Part shown: piece after piece, positions 15,961-24,726 of the stretch | Numbering within the stretch: position 1 is the first letter of the stretch | Layout of the letters: each line of letters begins with the position of its first letter | DNA from: Nitrospirota bacterium | GTDB lineage: Bacteria > JACPQY01 | Reading direction: 5' to 3' | Assembly (NCBI GenBank): GCA_016180645.1 | Contig: JACPAV010000018.1 | Span: 57,035 to 121,034, forward strand | Length of the DNA: 64,000 nt | Program-made: the position numbers and the translations under genes | The notes under the pieces: generated by a model | What the model saw: only the letters and a program-made list of their open reading frames with translations | Databases searched by the model: none | What the model was told of the DNA's origin: nothing

Positions 15961-18507
15961 CTAGGGGACGTCCCCTGCCCCCTTTTCCGTTTCCTTCCCC
16001 ACCTTACCTACACCCATCGATGCTTTGATTCGTCCGACCACGTCGGTCGCGATCTCGCGCACCTCCACGGGCACCGTGATTTCTTGTCCAATGTACATCC
16101 GGAGTCCGGCCATCAGCGGTTCGAATCGCCCCGCATGCGCGGAGGCCTCAATCCGTCCAAGGACCTCGCCTGCCAGTCCCCGGGCCGCAAGTTGGATTGC
16201 CAAGTCAATCACGTCTTCCACGAATCCCTCCCAATTCGGACTCTGAGCAAGAAGCGCTTCACATGTGGAGAGCGCATCGGGCAGTCGATTCATGCGCAGA
16301 TACACTCCGGCCTTTCCGGATGTACAGACTACACGCATCTGTTCGAATGACGATTCTTCACGAGTGCTACAGAGCACGATTGCATCGTCGTAACGAGCAA
16401 GGCTCTCCTCATCGCGACCGATAAACTCCAGCAAAAGCGCCTTCAGCATGAGCGCTTTGATTCTTCCCTCCACGCTCGCGGCTTCCTCACGCCCCACGAG
16501 TTTTTCCACAGCGGCGTCACACATCGCGATGGCCCTCTCGTGCTGTGAATCTCTGCCCAGCGCGAAGCCTTTCTCGATCAGCACATCGGCGACCCGTTCG
16601 GGCGTCGCGAGATCCGGGCTGCGGTCGAAGCGTGAAAGTACATCGTCAAAAATCCCAATCGACTCCTTGTAACGACCTTGTTCCCGGAGATCCTGACCCT
16701 TGCGGAGGAGGGCAATAACAACCGGCTCGGCAAGAGCCAACTCATTGTTCTGGCCGGAGAGTGACACGATATCATCATAAACCGCAGCGGCTTCCCGCGG
16801 CCGCCCAAGATCACGCAAAGCGTCGCCTTTTCTTACCAGTCCGCTGGCGACTAGATTCATGACCGCCGTTTCCTGCCGGCCGTCAAGCCGTCGCGCCATT
16901 TCATCGATCGCGGCAATTCCTTCTTCCTTGCGACCCAGTCGCACCAGCCCATCACTTCTCATGGCATATGCAACGCCCACCAAACGGGCAAACCTCGGGT
17001 CGGTCATGTTTCGATAGCGTGAGATGAAGTTGTCCAAATCCGCTACGGCTGTTTCGAAGTTGCCCTTGACCATGTCCACGACAATTGATGAAAGGGCCGA
17101 CCGCAGTTCCCGGAGTTCTCTGTCCTGAGATTCCCCGTCACGGAGCAGATCCCCACCTTCGATGGCTTCGATCAGCGCTCTCGTCTCCGGCCATTCTCGA
17201 AATGTGCTATCCGTCGCTGACAAGACTTCCATCCCAACCACGGGTTCCGTGGCAAAACGTTTGCGGAGATAGTGCCAAGCTTCAAGGTAAATCGGTCTAT
17301 CCTCCGTTCTTGCGGCAACCGCTTCCTTCGAAAGAGCCGCCGCGAACTTGACGGGGCCGTAAAAAGGAACCATGAATTCGACGACCCCGCGCGCGCGTTG
17401 GGCCTGCGTGCCGCTCTGCCGCATGAGGAGATAAAGGTTGAACAAGCGTTCGGCCACTTGGTAAAGCTTCTTCCGACCTTTTTGCCCCATCTCAACCTCC
17501 ATGACCGCCCCTCTCTGGACCAGACGTCCCATGATCTGGCTGCACTTGTTCACGTTTTCGCGGGCCAACCGTGCCGCTTCCCGGGCGCCGGCCGGCTTCC
17601 AGAGTTCCGCAAGAGTCACAAAAACCCGGCGTTCCAAGGGGGACAGACCTTCGATACATGCCTTGAAGTACGTCGTGTGGTCGTCGATCAACTCGTCCAA
17701 TTCGCCGAGAATCTCCCGAAACGGACGCCCGACTGAAAATGAAGCCAAAATTGCCACAAGCCTGGGGTTTCCACCGGTCAATATTTGGACGGCTCTCGCT
17801 CGCTCGCCCTCCAACTCCGATTTCACAACGTTCTCCCACATCGATTTGCATTCAGCCTGGGTCAAACGTTCAAGCTTGATCTCACGGAAAAGTTCGTACA
17901 TGGACTTCTTCGCTTTCTCCACCTCATCAAAACGTTGCGTGGCGGTGGCCACCATCATGATTCGGGAATCCCCCAGCATCGTCTTCCGAATGTCCCATCC
18001 CGCGTCGTCGCTCGCCTGCTCGTCGAACAGCAGGTTGAAGTTTTCCACCGCGATCAGGAGGCGTTTCCCCTCCTCGTCAGCCAATTCAAAAAGCCGGGCC
18101 AATACCTGTTCACGGAGACGCTCGGGGTCCTGCTCTATCCGCAGCTTCTCGTGGGCGGCTCTCCACCGTTCAGGATTTCTCACGCCGCAGTCCGGCACGA
18201 TCCGCAGGGCCTCGAGCCACAACTCCCCGGCCGTGGAGATGCTGTATGCCTCCTCGGGTAGGACGATCGGAAGCCACCGATTGCCGAGTCCCACCGTCTC
18301 TCGAATCGCCAGGGCCAATCGCCTCACGAGCATGCTTTTCCCGTAACCCCTCGGGCCTATCACAAGGACGTGCTGATTGGCCTGACCGGTGTTTTCCCTC
18401 ACGATCCGGATGAGACTCTCCAATTCAGCCAATCGCACCGTGAAGGAGGCGCGCAGTTCCTCCGGTGTGAGAAATGCCGGATTATGCTTGATGATCCGGG
18501 CGGGCAT
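15961..18507 (-). CDS. P-loop ATPase with C-terminal TPR-like repeats (AAA/STAND-like), second gene of ATPase pair
   Basis: The 848-aa protein starts at ATG 18507, 2 nt after the stop of the first ATPase. Walker A is GPRGYGKS (51-58), with a Walker B-like RLLIAVENFNLLFDE. A winged-helix-like region follows the ATPase, with SPLERRVFVTLAEL and NVNKCSQIMGRLVQRGAV. The second half is helical repeat with TPR-type units (GDALRDLGRPREAAAVYDDI, GQDLREQGRYKESIGIFDDV). The layout NTPase, winged helix, repeats recalls STAND regulators and some phage-defence NTPases. No nuclease or protease effector is visible. Together with the first ATPase it sits between two inverted repeat copies. Function unknown. 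Confidence 0.75.
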   Translation of the reverse strand: MPARIIKHNPAFLTPEELRASFTVRLAELESLIRIVRENTGQANQHVLVIGPRGYGKSMLVRRLALAIRETVGLGNRWLPIVLPEEAYSISTAGELWLEALRIVPDCGVRNPERWRAAHEKLRIEQDPERLREQVLARLFELADEEGKRLLIAVENFNLLFDEQASDDAGWDIRKTMLGDSRIMMVATATQRFDEVEKAKKSMYELFREIKLERLTQAECKSMWENVVKSELEGERARAVQILTGGNPRLVAILASFSVGRPFREILGELDELIDDHTTYFKACIEGLSPLERRVFVTLAELWKPAGAREAARLARENVNKCSQIMGRLVQRGAVMEVEMGQKGRKKLYQVAERLFNLYLLMRQSGTQAQRARGVVEFMVPFYGPVKFAAALSKEAVAARTEDRPIYLEAWHYLRKRFATEPVVGMEVLSATDSTFREWPETRALIEAIEGGDLLRDGESQDRELRELRSALSSIVVDMVKGNFETAVADLDNFISRYRNMTDPRFARLVGVAYAMRSDGLVRLGRKEEGIAAIDEMARRLDGRQETAVMNLVASGLVRKGDALRDLGRPREAAAVYDDIVSLSGQNNELALAEPVVIALLRKGQDLREQGRYKESIGIFDDVLSRFDRSPDLATPERVADVLIEKGFALGRDSQHERAIAMCDAAVEKLVGREEAASVEGRIKALMLKALLLEFIGRDEESLARYDDAIVLCSTREESSFEQMRVVCTSGKAGVYLRMNRLPDALSTCEALLAQSPNWEGFVEDVIDLAIQLAARGLAGEVLGRIEASAHAGRFEPLMAGLRMYIGQEITVPVEVREIATDVVGRIKASMGVGKVGKETEKGAGDVP

Positions 18508-18509
18508 GG

Positions 18510-19763
18510 CTATCGATCCGATCCAGAGGGTGGGACGTGTCCTTGTTTGAAACGCCTCTCCCACCAATCCCGCAGCAGTAGCGATTGAAAGACGTGGCCG
18601 TTTTTCTTCTCGTCAAACCGGAGATAGCCGTCGTGTTCGAGCACTCGGAGGACGTTGCCCAATTCTTCGCCGGGGTTTGCGCCTTTGGGGAGCGCGCGGC
18701 GGGCCAGCGCCTGCGCCATCGCGCCGTCAACCACCCCGTTGACCGCCGCTTCAGTCAGCAGGTCGGGCGCAAGTGGGACGTGTGCGGACCCGAGCACCCG
18801 CAAGAGTCGTTCTTCGTAGTCGGCCAACTCGGCGTGGCCCCTCGTTCCGAGCATCTGCTCCGTGTAGACCCGCTCAACATCCCGCACGGTGGCCGTTTTC
18901 GATCCCCTCCGTTCACAATCGTCGTGGACATGCCCGAAGTACATCTGTACATGGTGGGGCACGAGCCAACCCAGCCGATTAAGCATTGCCTCCCTCACCC
19001 CTTGAGGGATGGCAAGACCATACGAGCGGGCCAGCGCCTCCAGACAGCCATCCGCAACCTCGCGCGACCAAACAGGAAGGTCGAATGACCTCAGATGCCC
19101 AATCGTGTGGCTCAGTTTCACTCGATGGAGGACCGGCTCAAGACCAATCGATCCGCACAGGACAACGCGGACGTGCCCCTTGTGCTCCTGACACATCTTC
19201 CTCAGCCAAGACAAGAATACGCCCGCCTTTTGTATCCCGTCGGTCGTCGCATCTTGTGCCCCACCCCGCAGGAGGCGGTCCACCATGATGGGCAGTTCAT
19301 CAAAACATGCTACGACCGGTTTCTCCGCCTCCGCGAGCGCGGCGAACAGACGCTCCCCCTTGACCTGCCAGGCTTCAGCGGTGCCTTCCCGGATTTTCAA
19401 CTTCACAACATCGATCGACACTTCATCGACCTTGTCGCGGATGCCCTCGACTACGGTCTTGAAAACATCCAGCGTCAGCTTCCAGAGGTTCTTGTAAGGC
19501 TGGGTGGCCATCGAGAGGGCGACGATGACATCTTCCGGCGAGGAACAATCCTCGACGTCCACGAACAGCAGAATATCCCTGTCTCTCGTTCTCAACCGGC
19601 GTATCATCTCTCGGAGCAGACTGGTTTTTCCCACTCGCCGAGGAGCAACGACCAGGATATTCTCCCCTCCGTCTATCAGTTCAGTGAGCCGCTCGATTTC
19701 ATGGTCCCGATCCCAGAAGTCATCGCCGTCCACCCAAACTCCGACCTTGTTTCTGAGTTCCAT
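18510..19763 (-). CDS. P-loop ATPase (archaeal ATPase/AAA-like), first gene of ATPase pair
   Basis: The 417-aa protein starts at ATG 19763, chosen over the in-frame ATG 19778 because GGAGG lies 8 nt upstream. It opens with FWDRDHEIERLTELI and Walker A APRRVGKTS (40-48), as in the ATPase_2/COG1672 family, with VDVEDCSS and Walker B VVACFDELPIMV. A winged-helix-like end follows (LGNVLRVLEHDGYLRFDE). The RxxRVGKT P-loop and the FWDR entry are typical of paired or toxin-linked ATPases whose roles are largely unknown. It is translated just ahead of the second ATPase, implying one complex or two alternating subunits. Confidence 0.78.
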   Translation of the reverse strand: MELRNKVGVWVDGDDFWDRDHEIERLTELIDGGENILVVAPRRVGKTSLLREMIRRLRTRDRDILLFVDVEDCSSPEDVIVALSMATQPYKNLWKLTLDVFKTVVEGIRDKVDEVSIDVVKLKIREGTAEAWQVKGERLFAALAEAEKPVVACFDELPIMVDRLLRGGAQDATTDGIQKAGVFLSWLRKMCQEHKGHVRVVLCGSIGLEPVLHRVKLSHTIGHLRSFDLPVWSREVADGCLEALARSYGLAIPQGVREAMLNRLGWLVPHHVQMYFGHVHDDCERRGSKTATVRDVERVYTEQMLGTRGHAELADYEERLLRVLGSAHVPLAPDLLTEAAVNGVVDGAMAQALARRALPKGANPGEELGNVLRVLEHDGYLRFDEKKNGHVFQSLLLRDWWERRFKQGHVPPSGSDR

Positions 19764-19803
19764 CGATGTTGCCTCCATACATATATCACAACACTACCGT
19801 TGC

Positions 19804-19842
19804 CAACAGTATTGTTGTAATAAGTATTTACATTCTTGTCAA
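19804..19842 (-). promoter_or_regulatory. Promoter with overlapping palindromic operator for the ATPase pair
   Basis: On the minus strand a perfect -35 TTGACA (19842-19837) is followed by 17 nt and TACAAC (19819-19814, 4/6 match). The palindrome CAACA-GTAT-TGTTG (19804-19817) overlaps the -10 element, a layout typical of repressor-controlled promoters. The surrounding ~80 nt are much richer in A/T than the genes. The first start codon lies about 45 nt downstream of the predicted transcription start. Confidence 0.5.
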
Positions 19843-19882
19843 GTAATTTCAGGTAATTAGTTGGCTACGACGAACTCTATTT

Positions 19883-19982
19883 AGAGCGTCTAACAGAATG
19901 CGTAGGGGAGGGTCTTCAGACCCTCCCGACAGGAGGGAGCATCTGAAGATGCTCCCCTACGAATCGGCATTCTGTTAGACGC
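19883..19982 (+). repeat. Palindromic ~100-bp intergenic repeat, copy B
   Basis: Perfect 16-bp terminal arms gcgtctaacagaatgc (19886-19901) and gcattctgttagacgc (19967-19982) enclose two internal hairpins, gggagggtcttcagaccctccc and gggagcatctgaagatgctccc. The whole unit can form a cruciform. It lies upstream of the ATPase pair, inverted relative to copy A. Orientation is the same as copy C. The ~98 nt after it, up to the dehydrogenase stop at 20081, hold nothing I recognise. Confidence 0.9.
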
Positions 19983-20080
19983 ATGGGGAGACTGTCAGGA
20001 TCCAGTTCTCCGACGCCGTTTTCCCTACTCGACGGGGGCCGGGAGGACCCTGACGATGGTCCCAGAATCGGTCGGAGGGT

Positions 20081-20899
20081 CTACTTCGAGACCAGAAACT
20101 TCGAGAACGGAGGGGGATTCGTGCCGGGAACGACGGCGTACTTCGAGTAGTCCGTGATGCCGATTTCCTTGAGGACGTCCTCATCCATGACCGCGCGGCC
20201 GGTGTATTCCGACGGCTTCCGGGTGACGATGGCCAAGGTGGCATCGCACATGATCTCCGGTGTTCGCCACGTTTCTTCCTGGCCCGGCCAGAAATGCTTG
20301 GTCGCCTGCGACTCGATCGCCGTAACGGGCCAGAGCGCATTGACCGCAATGTTGTGCTCCCGCATTTCCTCCGAGAGGGACTGCGCGATGAAGGTCATGC
20401 CAAGCTTCGAGAACATGTAGGCCGTTTTTCCGGGCGCGCGGTCCACCACCATCGGAGGCGACATCATGATGATGTGGCCATACTTGCGCTCGATCATCCG
20501 TGGAAGCACGGCTCGGCTGCACAGATACGCCGCGCGGGCATTCACGCCCAGAACCAGGTCGAATTTCTTCGCGGGCGTGCTTAGAACATCCGTCAGCGAA
20601 ATGGCGCCGGCGTTATTGATGAGAATGTCGATCCGGCCGAACTTCTCATAGGTACGGCGGACCATGTCGTCGATCTGTTCCTCGTGGCGTACATCGAGCT
20701 TGACGGCCAAGGCACGCCTCCCGAGGAACTGGATCTCCTTGGCCGTTTCATGAATGGTACCCGGTAGCCGGCCATCGGGCTGATCGGTTTTCCCGGTCAC
20801 CACCACATCGGCCCCTTCCTTCGCAAAGGCCAGCGCCAGCGCCTTTCCGATGCCCCGGCTCGCGCCGGTGATGATCGCCACTTGGTCCTTGAGTCGCAT
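20081..20899 (-). CDS. Short-chain dehydrogenase/reductase (HSDL2-like)
   Basis: The 272-aa Rossmann-fold enzyme has TGASRGIG (11-18) for NAD(P) binding, NNAG (95-98), catalytic Ser147 (MMSPP) and the Y161-X3-K165 pair. The segment GKTDQPDGRLPGTIHETAKEI and the longer C-terminus resemble hydroxysteroid dehydrogenase-like 2 proteins, which act on fatty-acyl or similar carbonyl substrates; the real substrate is unknown. It is a single gene, divergent from yaaR. Confidence 0.85.
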   Translation of the reverse strand: MRLKDQVAIITGASRGIGKALALAFAKEGADVVVTGKTDQPDGRLPGTIHETAKEIQFLGRRALAVKLDVRHEEQIDDMVRRTYEKFGRIDILINNAGAISLTDVLSTPAKKFDLVLGVNARAAYLCSRAVLPRMIERKYGHIIMMSPPMVVDRAPGKTAYMFSKLGMTFIAQSLSEEMREHNIAVNALWPVTAIESQATKHFWPGQEETWRTPEIMCDATLAIVTRKPSEYTGRAVMDEDVLKEIGITDYSKYAVVPGTNPPPFSKFLVSK

Positions 20900-20988
20900 G
20901 GTCCCGGATGCTATGCATCCCGTGTGCCCGCGTCAAGAACAAAATCCGACTCGTTCCCTTCCCGGCCAATCGCGGTATACTCCCAACG

Positions 20989-21420
20989 ATGAAAGTCGGC
21001 GAGGTCCGAAGGGTGCAGGCGACGACCGCCACGCCGAGCGTGAAGGCGCGGGTGGAAGAAGCGGGTAGTGGCTCCTCCTTTTCCAATGTTTTCGATCAGG
21101 CCCAGGACCAGCAACTTCGCGAGGAGCTCCAGAAGAAGATGAAGGAGATCGATTCGGCGGCGGACGGCCTCCGCAAGGACATCAATGCCGATTCGCTGTG
21201 GGACTACCGAAGCCGCGTGAAAGAATTCGTCGAGATCATTTCCACCCGCCTCTACCACGTCCGCGGCAGGGGCGTGCTCCAAACGATGAAAGTCATCGAT
21301 ACGGTCAATGCCGAACTGGAGGAACTCACCCGGATCGCGATGGAAGGGCAGAAGAACATCCTGCGTGTCGTGCAAAAAATAGAGGAAATTCGCGGCCTCC
21401 TTCTTGATCTCTACTCGTGA
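20989..21420 (+). CDS. yaaR: YaaR-family (DUF327) protein
   Basis: The 143-aa, mostly helical protein matches the DUF327/YaaR family in length and pattern: a disordered N-terminus, FSNVFDQAQDQQL, then RSRVKEFVEII and a helical end with TRIAMEGQKNILRVVQKIEEI. In Bacillus subtilis yaaR lies directly upstream of holB, and the same order is seen here, which supports the call. The family's biochemical role is not established. ATG 20989 is used; the frame is open to 20908 without homology. Confidence 0.8.
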   Translation: MKVGEVRRVQATTATPSVKARVEEAGSGSSFSNVFDQAQDQQLREELQKKMKEIDSAADGLRKDINADSLWDYRSRVKEFVEIISTRLYHVRGRGVLQTMKVIDTVNAELEELTRIAMEGQKNILRVVQKIEEIRGLLLDLYS

Positions 21421-21421
21421 C

Positions 21422-22453
21422 ATGAGCTTCGCCGACATTCACGGCCAGGATCGGGCGATCGGCCGGCTGCGTGGTTTCCTTCAAACCGACGTCGTTCCAC
21501 AAGCCCTGCTTTTCGTCGGGCCCGAAGGGACCGGGAAAGCCAAAGCGGCCCTCACGTTCGCCAGAGCCCTGAATTGTGGGCGGACCGACCGACAAAATGA
21601 ACGAATGCAAGACTTGACACCATTTCAGAGGCGAATCGAGCCCTGTGGGTCCGGTGAGGAGGCGTGCACCTCCTGCCGATTGATCGCCGCCTCCACGCAC
21701 CCGGACGTCCTGGCGGTTGGTCCGGATGAGAGCCGATTGAAAGTCGATCAGGTCCGGGAGGCCCTCGAAATGATCCGCCTCCGGCGTCTCTCCGCCCGAA
21801 GGCGAGTGGTCATCTTTCTCGACGCGCACACACTCATGCTCCAGGCCGCCAACGCGCTGCTGAAAACCCTCGAAGAACCGCCGGAGGCCACTTCGCTCAT
21901 CCTGGTTGCCCAAGGAACGCGGGGGATTCCTCTCACCGTCCTCTCCCGTTGCTGGCCCGTGCGGTTCTCCCCATTGCGAGAAGGTACTTTGAAATCCACC
22001 GTCGATTTCTCCGGACTTTCCCCCGAGCATGCCGAACGAGTCGCGGCCTACGGCCACGGCATTCCCGGCAAGGCGGCCCGGTACGTCGCGTGGTTCAAGT
22101 CCGGCGAGGCGATGAAGTTCCTCAGCGCATATTGGTCAGGGGTTCGCGAGGGCGGCGGCTCGGCCCTCTCCTTTTCGGAAAAGTACGGGCGGGACAAGGA
22201 GGATTTCGCCTCTCGCTTGGATCTGCTGGCGGACGCGCTCAATGCGGGTCTCGTGAGAAGCCTGTCCCCCGCCGAGAAGTCGCCCTATCCTCCGAAGGTC
22301 TGGCTGGGTCTTGTCGAGAGCGTGCTCCACGCGAAACGATTTCTGGATGTCAACGCCAATCGGAGACTGATGCTCGAAGGGCTGATCTACGAAGCGCGCA
22401 ATGTCGCAGGCGTAAAGCCTGCGCCTACAACTTCCAGCCCGGGGCCCCGGTAG
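21422..22453 (+). CDS. holB: DNA polymerase III delta' subunit
   Basis: This clamp-loader subunit opens with FADIHGQDRAIGRLRGFL and a P-loop-like GPEGTGKA (33-40), where the usual final Thr/Ser is Ala, consistent with the non-ATPase delta' role. A zinc module is formed by C52, C75, C82 and C85, with an unusually long insert between the first two Cys. KTLEEPPEATSLILV and a RCWPVRF segment at the SRC-like position are typical. ATG 21422 follows the yaaR stop by 1 nt. The last ~12 residues (AGVKPAPT..) are encoded by a palindromic repeat and are probably an added tail. Confidence 0.88.
   Translation: MSFADIHGQDRAIGRLRGFLQTDVVPQALLFVGPEGTGKAKAALTFARALNCGRTDRQNERMQDLTPFQRRIEPCGSGEEACTSCRLIAASTHPDVLAVGPDESRLKVDQVREALEMIRLRRLSARRRVVIFLDAHTLMLQAANALLKTLEEPPEATSLILVAQGTRGIPLTVLSRCWPVRFSPLREGTLKSTVDFSGLSPEHAERVAAYGHGIPGKAARYVAWFKSGEAMKFLSAYWSGVREGGGSALSFSEKYGRDKEDFASRLDLLADALNAGLVRSLSPAEKSPYPPKVWLGLVESVLHAKRFLDVNANRRLMLEGLIYEARNVAGVKPAPTTSSPGPR
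22405..22423. repeat. Short palindrome in the holB 3' end
   Basis: The sequence cgcaggcgtaaagcctgcg forms a 7-bp stem with a 5-nt loop and continues into cctaca. This core looks like a dispersed GC-rich intergenic palindrome that has landed in the last codons of holB. It could double as a transcription end in the convergent gap with the antiporter gene, where a further palindrome (ccggggccccgg, 22439-22450) is also present. Confidence 0.45.
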
Positions 22454-22490
22454 CCGCGGTCTTCAGCCCGCGCATCCAACAGGCACGACC

Positions 22491-23786
22491 TCAGACCGTC
22501 CTGAAGAAAATCCACCAGTCGAGAACGAAGATCGGGATCAGAAGCGGGATCGAGTACTTGAACATGTACCCGATGAAACTCGCCGTCGGCACGCCGGACT
22601 GCTCTGAAATCGTCTTGACCATGAAGTTCGGCGCGTTGCCGATGTAGGTGTTCGCTCCGAAAAAAACCGCGCCCATCGATATCGCGCGGATGTAGTCCGC
22701 GTGATTCACCAGGAGATAGTGCACGGCTTCATGCTCGGGCGCTCCCGGCGCCTTGAGGCCCATCGCGGCACTCAGGAAGTTCAGATAGGTAGGCGCGTTG
22801 TCCAGAAAGCTCGATAGGATCCCCGTGGCGAAAAAGAAATGGCCTGGCGAGGATACCCCCAGCGTCGAGGCGTTCTGTTCCAACCAATCCAGCGCCGGCA
22901 TCATCGTGGCGAAGATGCCGGCGAAGAGAATCGCCACCTCACGAATCGGCTCGAAATTGAACTCGTTGAACTTCAACGCCTCCTTGTTCGAGAACTTGTA
23001 AGCCAGCACGGAAACCGCAATCATGATGATCTCCCGAACCGGCGTATCGAGAAAGACGGAGCCGAGGATGACGGCCAGGAATCCGACATTCTGAATGCCC
23101 TTGAAGGTGAGTTTGTGGGGCACCTCGGGGAGCGTCGAATTGACCTTCCTGTAGTGGTAGGTATCGATGGCGAAAAACAAGGCGAGAATCAGTCCGTTCG
23201 TAAACGCCCAGATCGGCCAGACATTCTTGAAAACCCAAAAGAACGGGATTCCTTTTAAGTACCCGAGGAAGAGCGGCGGATCGCCGATGGGCGTCAACGC
23301 GCCGCCGCAGTTGCTCACCACGAAGATAAAGAAGATCACGTGGTAGCCCTTGATCCGGGTCTTGTTCAGCCGGAGGTACGACCGGATGAGGAGCATCGAT
23401 GCGCCCGTGGTGCCCAACAGATTCGAGACGACGGCGCCGAACAGGAGGAGCAGCGTGTTCGCCAGCGGCGTCGATTTCCGTTCGATGTCGATCAGGATGC
23501 CGCTCGACACCACGAACAGGGAGCCGATGAGGCAGATGAAACTGAAGTATTCCACCAGGGTGTGCCAGGGTCGTTCGTAATACCGGAGATAACCCAGGTA
23601 GTACGCGACGCTCACGACACCCAGAACAAGACTGACGTGGGGATAGTGCTTTTCCCACCAGTGCTTCTTGAATAGAGGAACAAACGCGATGGCGAGCAGG
23701 AGCAGGGCGAACGGCGTGGACATCGCCAGCGGGATGTCCGGACGGATCGCGTGGCCCGCGGCTTCGGAGGCGAAGGCCGGCGTCAT
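22491..23786 (-). CDS. NhaD-type sodium:proton antiporter (ion transporter superfamily)
   Basis: The 431-aa protein has eleven to twelve hydrophobic spans. Family signatures include LLGTTGASMLLIRSYLRLN, VSNCGGALTPIGDPPLFLGYLKGIPF and SSFLDNAPTYLNFLSAAMG, ending in GANTYIGNAPNFMVKTI. NhaD-like carriers exchange Na+ for H+ across the inner membrane. It lies 49 nt downstream of the PuuD-like gene on the same strand, so the two may be co-transcribed. Confidence 0.88.
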   Translation of the reverse strand: MTPAFASEAAGHAIRPDIPLAMSTPFALLLLAIAFVPLFKKHWWEKHYPHVSLVLGVVSVAYYLGYLRYYERPWHTLVEYFSFICLIGSLFVVSSGILIDIERKSTPLANTLLLLFGAVVSNLLGTTGASMLLIRSYLRLNKTRIKGYHVIFFIFVVSNCGGALTPIGDPPLFLGYLKGIPFFWVFKNVWPIWAFTNGLILALFFAIDTYHYRKVNSTLPEVPHKLTFKGIQNVGFLAVILGSVFLDTPVREIIMIAVSVLAYKFSNKEALKFNEFNFEPIREVAILFAGIFATMMPALDWLEQNASTLGVSSPGHFFFATGILSSFLDNAPTYLNFLSAAMGLKAPGAPEHEAVHYLLVNHADYIRAISMGAVFFGANTYIGNAPNFMVKTISEQSGVPTASFIGYMFKYSIPLLIPIFVLDWWIFFRTV

Positions 23787-23835
23787 TTCACACCGACCGG
23801 CGATGGGATGGAAACTCTCTGCCCGATGCGCTTGT

Positions 23836-24501
23836 TCACATCGTCAGCCCGGAGAACAGCATCGGGCTGTGGTTCGCGGTCATGAAGAACAGCATCGGAA
23901 GCGAGAGCCAGGCATTGGTACGGGATGCCAGAAAAGCGCGACGCGCGCACAGGGGCTTCTCCTCCGGAGTCGCCTGCACCAGTCCCAACACTTTCTTCTG
24001 GTTCGGCCAGATGATGAGCCAGACATTCAGGAACATGATCGTCCCGAAACCGCCGCCGATGGCGATGAAAAGCGTATTGGGAGAGGCGATACTGGGATCG
24101 ATCCACGCCACGCCCGCCACCGCGAGAATCAGCGCCACCGCGCCGATGATCACGGCGAGAAGTTTCCCATTGTTGAGGGCGCCCTTCGCCGGCTGAAGGA
24201 GCGAGTAGATGATCGCATACGCCACGCCAACCACCACGGCCCACTTCAGCAGGGCTGCTTTCGGCGCCGCCAGATGGATAAAGTAGATCAAGCCGGAGAC
24301 GAACGTCACCATGGCCGAGTGCCTGAACCAATAGAGGGCCCGCGGTTGAAGCTTGGGATTCACTTTCGGCTTCACCTCCGCTTCCAATTCTTTCTGGAAG
24401 GGCACGTTCACCAGGTTGAAAAAATATAGGAGGCCGATCCATAGAACACCGGCCACGACGTGAATCCATCTTAGAACCAGCAACAGAGTCGCTTTGTCCA
24501 T
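23836..24501 (-). CDS. PuuD-like (urate oxidase N-terminal type) membrane protein
   Basis: The 221-aa protein has about six spans. The first, RWIHVVAGVLWIGLLYFFN, matches the conserved opening of PuuD-type membrane proteins, with its His. A further WFRHSAMVTF segment and IMFLNVWLIIWPNQKKVLG are also typical. Full PuuD has a C-terminal cytochrome c domain, which is missing here, so a urate oxidase role is doubtful; a heme- or redox-linked membrane role is possible. A strong GAGGAGG lies 5 nt upstream of ATG 24501. The antiporter gene follows. Confidence 0.7.
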   Translation of the reverse strand: MDKATLLLVLRWIHVVAGVLWIGLLYFFNLVNVPFQKELEAEVKPKVNPKLQPRALYWFRHSAMVTFVSGLIYFIHLAAPKAALLKWAVVVGVAYAIIYSLLQPAKGALNNGKLLAVIIGAVALILAVAGVAWIDPSIASPNTLFIAIGGGFGTIMFLNVWLIIWPNQKKVLGLVQATPEEKPLCARRAFLASRTNAWLSLPMLFFMTANHSPMLFSGLTM

Positions 24502-24557
24502 ACTACCTCCTCATCCCTGTCATGAAGTTCGAACCTTGCAATACGATTGATCTTCCA

Positions 24558-24660
24558 AGAGCCTCTAACAGAATGCGTTGGGGAGGGTCTTCAGACCCTC
24601 CCGACAACAGGGAGCATCTGAAGATGCTCCCCTACGAATCGGCATTCTGTTAGAGGCTCT
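24558..24660 (+). repeat. Palindromic ~100-bp intergenic repeat, copy C
   Basis: This copy has perfect 19-bp terminal arms (agagcctctaacagaatgc at 24558-24576 and its reverse complement at 24642-24660). The same two internal hairpins as copy B lie between them, in the same orientation. It sits in the 542-nt gap between the PuuD-like gene and the first radical SAM gene. Confidence 0.9.
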
Positions 24661-24726
24661 AAGTATCGGTGCGTGAAACCTACCGGGAGCCGATCCTATT
24701 GTCAAACACTTCCGGACACGTTTGGC

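Noticed and set aside
15811..24660. Small ORFs over the three palindromic repeats (peptides containing SNRMPIRRGASS)
   Set aside because: They arise from the repeat sequence in each copy and in both orientations, so they are not genes.
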